Of a stretch of 64,000 nt of DNA, positions 59,312 through 64,000 are shown piece after piece (the stretch's first letter is position 1; each line of letters starts with the position of its first letter). The position numbers and the translations under genes are program-made. This DNA is from JADLHS01 sp964594985 (GTDB lineage: Bacteria > Verrucomicrobiota > Verrucomicrobiia > Limisphaerales > JADLHS01), in contig CAZQNQ010000013.1 in the NCBI GenBank assembly GCA_964594985.1, positions 1 to 64,000 on the forward strand, in the 5' to 3' direction. Under the pieces are notes generated by a model. The model was given only the letters and a program-made list of their open reading frames with translations, searched no databases and was not told the DNA's origin.

Positions 59312-60571
59312 ATGAGTGAAAAACACGAAGGATTCATGAAGGCGCTCAAGTGCCGCGAGTGCGGTCGCGAATATCCCCTCGCCGCCACGCACGTCTGCGA
59401 GTTCGACTTCGGCCCGCTCGAAGTCGCCTACGACTACGACCGCATCAAGAAGTCGCTCACCAAGGCGGCCATCCAGTCGCGCCCGAAATCCATGTGGCGT
59501 TATCGCGAGCTGCTGCCCGTCGCGGGCGAACCCACCGTTGGCGCGCAAGTCGGCTTCACGCCGCTCGTGAAGGCGGATCGCCTCGCCAAGGTGCTTGGCA
59601 TTCGCGAACTCTGGATCAAGAACGACACGGTTAACTACCCTACCCTGTCCTTCAAAGACCGCGTCGTCAGCGTTGCCTTGAGCCGCTCGAAGGAACTCGG
59701 TTTTGAAACCGTCGCGTGCGCGTCCACCGGCAACCTCGCCAATTCCGTCGCCGCCAATGCCGCGAGCGCCGGCTTGAAATCCTATGTCTTCATCCCGTCC
59801 GATCTGGAGCAAGGCAAGGTCGTCAACTCGCTCGTCTATGGCGCGAACGTCATCGCCATCAAAGGCCATTACGACGAAGTGAACCGCCTCTGCGCCGAGA
59901 TCGCGGGCAAGTTCGGCTGGGCGTTCGTGAACGTGAACATGCGCCCCTACTACGCCGAAGGCTCGAAGAGCATGGGCTACGAAATCATGGAGCAACTTGG
60001 CTGGAACATCCCGCAACACACCGTGGTGCCGATGGCTTCCGGCTCGTTGCTGACCAAGATCCAGAAGTCGTATCAGGAATTCACCAAGCTCGGGCTCGTG
60101 AACGAAGCGAAGTATTCCATTCACGGCGCGCAGGCGACCGGTTGCTCGCCGATCTCCGTCGCGCAAAAGGCGGGATTGGATTTCTTCAAGCCTGTCAAAC
60201 CGAACACGATTGCGAAATCCCTCGCCATCGGCACACCGGCGGACGGCTTCTACGCGTTGCGCGTGATGAAGGAAACCGGCGGCGCAGCCGACGACGTGAC
60301 TGACGACGAAATCCGCGAAGGCATCCGCCTGCTCGCCGAGAACGAAGGCATCTTTGCCGAAACGGCCGGCGGCGTGACGACGGCAGTGGCCAAGAAACTC
60401 ATTGCCTCGGGTAAGATTCCGGCGAATGATTCCGCCGTCCTCTGCATCACCGGCAACGGCCTGAAGACGCTCGATGCGGTCGTGGGCCACGTCGGCAAGA
60501 CGCGCGAAATCAAGCCGAGCCTACGGGAGTTTGAAGCGATGCTGGCGAGCGAGGAGAAGGTCAGCGCGTAA
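59312..60571 (+). CDS. thrC: Threonine synthase-like PLP enzyme under SAM control
   Basis: Converts O-phosphohomoserine to threonine. The 419-residue protein opens with a zinc-ribbon-like CRECGREYPLAATHVCEFDF and has the PLP lysine in LSFKDRVV (about K115). The phosphate-binding STGNLANSVAANAA, YYAEGSKSMGYEIMEQLGWN, and GVTTAVAKKL near the end follow. The ATG at 59312 is chosen over 59264 because the first 16 codons are unlike the family. A SAM-I riboswitch precedes it, so the branch-point enzyme is tied to methionine/SAM status. In other bacteria such thrC genes neighbour MoaD/ThiS sulfur carriers; two truncated carriers lie 1.3-2.2 kb downstream. Confidence 0.9.
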   Translation: MSEKHEGFMKALKCRECGREYPLAATHVCEFDFGPLEVAYDYDRIKKSLTKAAIQSRPKSMWRYRELLPVAGEPTVGAQVGFTPLVKADRLAKVLGIRELWIKNDTVNYPTLSFKDRVVSVALSRSKELGFETVACASTGNLANSVAANAASAGLKSYVFIPSDLEQGKVVNSLVYGANVIAIKGHYDEVNRLCAEIAGKFGWAFVNVNMRPYYAEGSKSMGYEIMEQLGWNIPQHTVVPMASGSLLTKIQKSYQEFTKLGLVNEAKYSIHGAQATGCSPISVAQKAGLDFFKPVKPNTIAKSLAIGTPADGFYALRVMKETGGAADDVTDDEIREGIRLLAENEGIFAETAGGVTTAVAKKLIASGKIPANDSAVLCITGNGLKTLDAVVGHVGKTREIKPSLREFEAMLASEEKVSA

Positions 60572-60604
60572 ACTTAGCGGTGCGCCGTGACGAAAGGTTA
60601 AGGC

Positions 60605-61849
60605 ATGAAATTAAAACCTACAAAAGCAACGAATATCCTAGTTCTAGTTTGCTCGCTTGCTTGGCGCTCCGAAGCTCAAACATACGACACGAATAACGTA
60701 GTCGTTCAAACATCCGCTGGTTCAGGATTCTCAGGCTTACAAGACGGACAAGGAACATTGACCATGTTCAATGTTCCTCGGGGGATTGTTGCTGATTCGT
60801 TGAGCAATTTGTTCGTGTTGGATTTTAACAATCATCGAATTCGTAAAGTTTCTCCAACCGGAACGGTTACGACATTTGCGGGCGGTGGCGTGAACGGAAC
60901 TCCGGGCTATGGAACGAACGTCTCACTCAACAACTTGTCTCATCCGATAGCGATTGATCATTCAAACACTCTTTGGCTGGTCGAATATATTTTCAGCGGC
61001 ACGTTTACCTTAGTTCGCATTACTCCGGACGGCTATGTAACGTCAACCAACTTAAATGTTGCCTACAACTCAGTTGGAGGGCTGTGTGTGGACTCTACAA
61101 ATAATCTTTATTTCACCGACCAAGCAGGAAACAAAATCTACCGATTACAAGCGGACGGAAATTTAGAAGTGTTCGCCGGATCAGGTAATTCGGGCGCGGC
61201 AGATGGCAACGGAATTTTCACATCATTTTCGAGTCCTACGGTTTTGACTGCGGACACTGCGGACAACATTTATGTTTGGGATTCCGGCAACCGTAAGGTT
61301 CGCCGAATCAATCAAAACAGAGATGTCGTTACGGTCACCGGCGGAGTTGCTATTGATGCAGACGGACAAAACCCATCCTTCAATTCCGTCGCTGCGATGT
61401 GCGTGGACGAATTGGGGAATCTACTTCTTGCCTGCAATTCATCTGTCAGGAAAATGTCAGCGATCACAAATGCCGTGACGTTAGCAGGGCATTTTTCGCA
61501 AACCGGCTACACGAATGGCGCAGGCAATCTTGCTAGGTTCGATGAGGCTAACGGTATTTGTTTGGCGGGCGGCGTGATTTACATAACCGACAGAAGCAAC
61601 CAAAGGATACGCAGCATCACGTTCAACGCATCTTCACAGCCCGTCTCACCCGGCAACTTACAGTTGAACACATATCCGGGGGTGCAAATTACTGGCACAA
61701 TCGGGCGTACTTACCGTATTGAATCCACCCCCGACATGACTAACTGGACAACCAGAGCAACAATCCTTTTGAACTCCAGCCCTTACCTGTGGGTTGATCA
61801 AAATCCAGTCAGCGGAAATAAATTCTATCGGGCACTACTTTTACCCTAA
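60605..61849 (+). CDS. Secreted NHL-repeat beta-propeller protein
   Basis: A 414-residue exported protein with a signal segment (NILVLVCSLAWRSEAQ). Several NHL blades are visible, for example LFVLDFNNHRIRKVSPTG, LYFTDQAGNKIYRLQADGNL, IYVWDSGNRKVRRINQNRDV and VIYITDRSNQRIRSI. The C-terminal 60 residues (YRIESTPDMTNWTTRATILL ... NKFYRALLLP) are the Verrucomicrobiota-type surface/sorting domain. GC content is visibly lower than in thrC, and the gene lies between thrC and the first MoaD/ThiS fragment, so it may be an insertion. The ligand is unknown. Confidence 0.85.
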   Translation: MKLKPTKATNILVLVCSLAWRSEAQTYDTNNVVVQTSAGSGFSGLQDGQGTLTMFNVPRGIVADSLSNLFVLDFNNHRIRKVSPTGTVTTFAGGGVNGTPGYGTNVSLNNLSHPIAIDHSNTLWLVEYIFSGTFTLVRITPDGYVTSTNLNVAYNSVGGLCVDSTNNLYFTDQAGNKIYRLQADGNLEVFAGSGNSGAADGNGIFTSFSSPTVLTADTADNIYVWDSGNRKVRRINQNRDVVTVTGGVAIDADGQNPSFNSVAAMCVDELGNLLLACNSSVRKMSAITNAVTLAGHFSQTGYTNGAGNLARFDEANGICLAGGVIYITDRSNQRIRSITFNASSQPVSPGNLQLNTYPGVQITGTIGRTYRIESTPDMTNWTTRATILLNSSPYLWVDQNPVSGNKFYRALLLP

Positions 61850-61869
61850 CAGCTATCTTCTTTTAATTT

Positions 61870-61977
61870 ATGGCAAAGAAAGTTCGAATCCCAACACCGC
61901 TCCGCAAGTTGACCAACAACGAGGAGCTGGTCGCCGTCAACGCCGCCACCATTGGCGCGGCGCAGGGAAGCGAATAA
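61870..61977 (+). pseudogene. Truncated MoaD/ThiS-like sulfur carrier (copy 1)
   Basis: A 35-codon ORF, MAKKVRIPTPLRKLTNNEEL through VNAATIGAAQGSE. It matches only the first two strands and the start of helix one of MoaD/ThiS-type carriers, which normally run to about 90 residues ending GG. The C-terminal glycines are missing, so it cannot carry sulfur. The segment 61865-61960 is repeated at 62724-62820 with about 94% identity by eye. Confidence 0.8.
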
Positions 61978-61983
61978 TCGAAC

Positions 61984-62316
61984 ATGAAAGTCATCCCTCC
62001 AGGCTTGCTCGAACAGGCAGTGGAACGGCTTAAAGCCGAATTCCAGCCGGAGGAGATTTATTTGTTCGGCTCACACGCATGGGGCACGCCGACCGATGAC
62101 AGCGATGTGGACTTCATGGTGATTGTCCCTTCGAGCGACGAACGCCCGATCCGCCGGATGCAACGGGGACATCGGTGTCTGCGAGGAATCGGCTTTGCCA
62201 AGGACATATTGGTCAGTACGCGCGCTGAATTTGACCGGTATCGTCACTTGAAAGCCGCCCTGTCTCACAAAATCTCAGAGGAGGGCAAACGACTTTATGC
62301 CAAGACCGCCAACTGA
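61984..62316 (+). CDS. MNT-type nucleotidyltransferase (antitoxin of an MNT/HEPN pair)
   Basis: A 110-residue minimal nucleotidyltransferase with the motif FGSHAWGTPTDDSDVDFMVI (GSx10DxD) and a following strand KDILVSTRAEFDRYR. Alone it could transfer a nucleotide; with HEPN toxins such proteins neutralise the RNase by AMPylation or by binding. It overlaps the next gene by 20 bases, the usual coupling for this module. It starts six bases after the truncated MoaD/ThiS copy 1. Confidence 0.9.
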   Translation: MKVIPPGLLEQAVERLKAEFQPEEIYLFGSHAWGTPTDDSDVDFMVIVPSSDERPIRRMQRGHRCLRGIGFAKDILVSTRAEFDRYRHLKAALSHKISEEGKRLYAKTAN

Positions 62317-62710
62317 ACTTGCCCGAGTCTGGCTGATGAAGGCTTACGGCGATTTGCATACCGCGATTCAGATTGGTGGATTGCCTGACGGTCATCTGGA
62401 CGCCGGCATCTATCACTGCCAGCAGGCGGCGGAAAAAGCTCTGAAAGGCTATCTGGTTTTTCGCGAGTCTCCCTTTGAGAAGATTCATGATCTCGGCAAA
62501 ATCGTCGAACGAGCCATCATGCTTGAGCCTGGCTTCAAGGATTATGAGGACGCCGCCGAATTACTCACTCCGTATGCATCCGCCTACCGTTATCCCGACG
62601 AGCAAGGTTTTGTGGATCCGACCCGGGAGGAATTTAACGAAGCCATAACTCTTGCGCAGAGCGTTTATGACTTCGTGCTGAATCTGCTTCCCAAAGAAGC
62701 CCGGCCCTGA
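62297..62710 (+). CDS. HEPN-domain protein (toxin of an MNT/HEPN pair)
   Basis: A 137-residue all-helical protein. It reads ARVWLMKAYGDLHTAIQIGG, AGIYHCQQAAEKALKGYLVF, RESPFEKIHDLGKIVERAIM and TPYASAYRYPDEQGFVDPTR. The R...H arrangement around FRESPFEKIHDL is the usual HEPN catalytic region, with slightly long spacing. HEPN proteins of this type cut RNA when freed from their MNT partner, which is encoded just upstream with a 20-base overlap. The pair sits between two direct repeats of a MoaD/ThiS fragment, so it may have been gained as a unit. Confidence 0.9.
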   Translation: MPRPPTELARVWLMKAYGDLHTAIQIGGLPDGHLDAGIYHCQQAAEKALKGYLVFRESPFEKIHDLGKIVERAIMLEPGFKDYEDAAELLTPYASAYRYPDEQGFVDPTREEFNEAITLAQSVYDFVLNLLPKEARP

Positions 62711-62728
62711 AAAACTCAAATTGAATTT

Positions 62729-62851
62729 ATGCCAAAGAAAGTCCGCATCCCAACGCCGCTCCGCAAGTTGACCAACAACGAGGAGCTGGTCGAAGTCAAC
62801 GCCGCCACCATTGGCGCGGTTGGCAGGAAATCGAACGTGGTGGCGTTGTAA
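62729..62851 (+). pseudogene. Truncated MoaD/ThiS-like sulfur carrier (copy 2)
   Basis: A 40-codon ORF, MPKKVRIPTPLRKLTNNEEL through VEVNAATIGAVGRKSNVVAL. It has the same N-terminal portion as copy 1, but a different, also non-family end, and lacks the GG tail. VEV here, against VAV in copy 1, fits the family better, so this copy may be nearer the original. Confidence 0.8.
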
Positions 62852-62866
62852 GGGCGGCCATTGGCC

Positions 62867-63511
62867 ATGAATGAATTCCCGTTTCAAATCAAAGTCGGTG
62901 GCGCGATTGAAACAGCACTCCTGCGTTTTGCGGACCAGAAGCAACTCCTGCGCTATCACCACAGCCTTGGGCCATTTGCCTCACAGCCGTTGACGGCGGT
63001 TCGCGAGGCGGTTGAATTCACCCGGCTGGCAGCCAAACGCTGGCGTTACTATTCGCGTTCCGATGAAGCGGTTGCGAGCTTCGCACAACTCCAGCGCAAA
63101 ATTCACCGCGATCCCAAATGTGAAACGGCTTTCATTATGATCGCCATAGTCCGACAGGGGAAACAGGATGTGCCCATTGGCCTCGCCTATTGCCGCCGGA
63201 CTTGGTGTCATCACCTCGCACTGGATTTTCTCGCGTTGCATCCGCGCGCTTTGGAACAAGCCCGGCGCGTGCGCGGTGTCGGCAGCGGCATGTTGTTCGG
63301 ATTGGTGCGGCTGGCAAATGCCTTGGATATTCCGCGAATCTGGGGTGAAGCCACGGTGAACTCCGCTTCATTCTATGAAAATCTGCTGGCCGTTCAGCCG
63401 GTGCGGGACTTGTTCATCATCGAAGCCCCGGAGATGGCCGCCATCATCAAACGGCAGAAAAAAGTCAACAATCTGTCCCTTGTCAGCCACAGGTCCCCTG
63501 ACCTAAAGTAA
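62867..63511 (+). CDS. GNAT-like acetyltransferase
   Basis: A 214-residue protein. The middle and late parts show a GNAT-like order: FIMIAIVRQGKQDVPIGLAY (beta4), LALDFLALHPR, then RGVGSGMLFGLVRLANALDI (acetyl-CoA loop and helix), and IWGEATVNSASFYENLLAVQ. The substrate is unknown. The ATG at 62867 is used, since the TTG six bases upstream adds only two residues. Two small basic ORFs follow on the same strand. The whole group could be a toxin-antitoxin-like island with the MNT/HEPN pair, but no RHH antitoxin is seen upstream. Confidence 0.7.
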   Translation: MNEFPFQIKVGGAIETALLRFADQKQLLRYHHSLGPFASQPLTAVREAVEFTRLAAKRWRYYSRSDEAVASFAQLQRKIHRDPKCETAFIMIAIVRQGKQDVPIGLAYCRRTWCHHLALDFLALHPRALEQARRVRGVGSGMLFGLVRLANALDIPRIWGEATVNSASFYENLLAVQPVRDLFIIEAPEMAAIIKRQKKVNNLSLVSHRSPDLK

Positions 63512-63515
63512 CGCC

Positions 63516-63716
63516 ATGACGGTAAAACGAACAAAACCAGTCAGCCTCGAAGAACTTTGGGATTTCGAGGCCAAACATCCCGTTGTCTTCGCCGCGCCGC
63601 GAGCCTTGGCGGAGGCGCGGCTTATTGCTGACTTGTTCCGCCTGAAGCGCGATCGTCATACCCGCAAAAGAAACGGCGGCACGCACCGCGCAAAACGAAA
63701 ATTAACCGCCGCCTGA
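63516..63716 (+). CDS. Small basic protein after the GNAT gene
   Basis: A 66-residue ORF, MTVKRTKPVSLEELWDFEAK...AEARLIADLFRLKRDRHTRK. It has an acidic middle and a lysine/arginine-rich tail. It starts four bases after the GNAT stop, which suggests coupling. No family was recognised. Confidence 0.5.
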   Translation: MTVKRTKPVSLEELWDFEAKHPVVFAAPRALAEARLIADLFRLKRDRHTRKRNGGTHRAKRKLTAA

Positions 63717-63723
63717 TTTGCCG

Positions 63724-63993
63724 ATGAAACTAAGAGCGTATAACAAAATGGCCGTTGCAGGTAGGGCGCGTCAGTCCCTGCGCGCCGGCGTCTGGCTGGC
63801 ACGGAACGGCGCGCAGGGACTGACGCGCCCTGCCTGCCGCAGCAAAAAGTTTATTTTGATACAGGCTCTAAACCTGCGCGAACCGTTGAAAGATTTGCGA
63901 GACTATCTTGATTTGCTGGAAGCCCGCACCCGCAACAAGGGCAAACGCACGTTTACAACGGACGAAGTGCGCAAACAACTCGGCCTCGTTTGA
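63724..63993 (+). CDS. Small protein carrying an in-frame palindrome
   Basis: An 89-residue ORF. Residues about 13-38 are encoded by a palindromic repeat (63760-63836). The rest, ALNLREPLKDLRDYLDLLEA then GKRTFTTDEVRKQLGLV, is a helical, charged protein that looks real. The upstream part MKLRAYNKMAV is short, so the original protein may have begun elsewhere. No family was recognised. It ends 7 bases before the window edge. Confidence 0.45.
   Translation: MKLRAYNKMAVAGRARQSLRAGVWLARNGAQGLTRPACRSKKFILIQALNLREPLKDLRDYLDLLEARTRNKGKRTFTTDEVRKQLGLV
63760..63836. repeat. Palindrome of the GTAGGGCGCGTCA family
   Basis: The left arm GGTAGGGCGCGTCAGTCCCT ends GCGCGCCG. The right arm GGCGCGCAGGGACTGACGCG ends CCCTGCC. 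It is closely related to the inner palindrome at 14298-14372. Confidence 0.85.
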
Positions 63994-64000
63994 ACCGGAC

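Overview
The window is GC-rich bacterial DNA, most likely from a Verrucomicrobiota genome (Pedosphaerales/Limisphaerales-like). This is inferred from gene content: a large secreted beta-strand-repeat protein with a C-terminal domain ending in an FFRL-type motif, an N-methylated prepilin beside a sulfatase, GxxExxY and four-helix-bundle genes, an alternative complex III operon, and many palindromic repeats that read through in frame inside proteins. No rRNA, tRNA or CRISPR array was seen.

Region by region. 1-4730: truncated valS, a GxxExxY gene inside inverted repeats, citramalate synthase, and a GbsR-like regulator. 4761-7886: four tightly overlapping genes (DCC thioredoxin-like, two DUF2071 proteins, a TIGR01777-type SDR). 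7898-17628, minus strand: an FHA protein, then a sulfur cluster. In transcription order the cluster is a NIL-domain protein, a Family 2A (SrpI-type) encapsulin shell, a cysteine desulfurase with a long N-terminal extension (the cargo), a rhodanese, serine acetyltransferase, and the sulfate transporter CysT, CysW and CysA. 17659-25785: sulfatase, prepilin, beta-strand-repeat surface protein, response regulator. 26441-30397: M14 peptidase, periplasmic sulfate-binding protein, OprP-type porin, and a divergent Rrf2 regulator; this supplies the binding protein missing from the cys cluster. 30479-33753: aroK, queG, and a Sel1-trypsin protein.

33754-44452: a polymorphic-toxin locus. It has a 2539-residue Rhs protein with a C-terminal nuclease-like tip, an adjacent immunity candidate, orphan immunity genes, and Rhs fragments. 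One fragment is split by a TA-flanked miniature element. 44484-46472: a LamG/calcium-repeat protein divergent from an XRE regulator with two palindromic operators. 46526-58084: a respiratory operon encoding all of alternative complex III (actABCDEF), a small membrane protein, and a cbb3-like N/O/P set. The CcoN-like subunit seems to lack the heme and copper ligands, and the CcoO-like subunit carries a bL12-like insertion. 58368-63993: a hypothetical gene, a SAM-I riboswitch with terminator in front of threonine synthase, an NHL protein, an MNT/HEPN toxin-antitoxin pair between two truncated MoaD/ThiS-like copies, a GNAT-like protein, and small ORFs.

Two themes connect the window. The first is sulfur handling: sulfate release and uptake, O-acetylserine formation, encapsulated desulfurase, rhodanese, SAM sensing and sulfur-carrier remnants. 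The second is invasion by short palindromic and inverted-repeat elements, some carrying a small gene, some landing harmlessly in coding frames. Family assignments come from reading the sequence against remembered families; no search was run.
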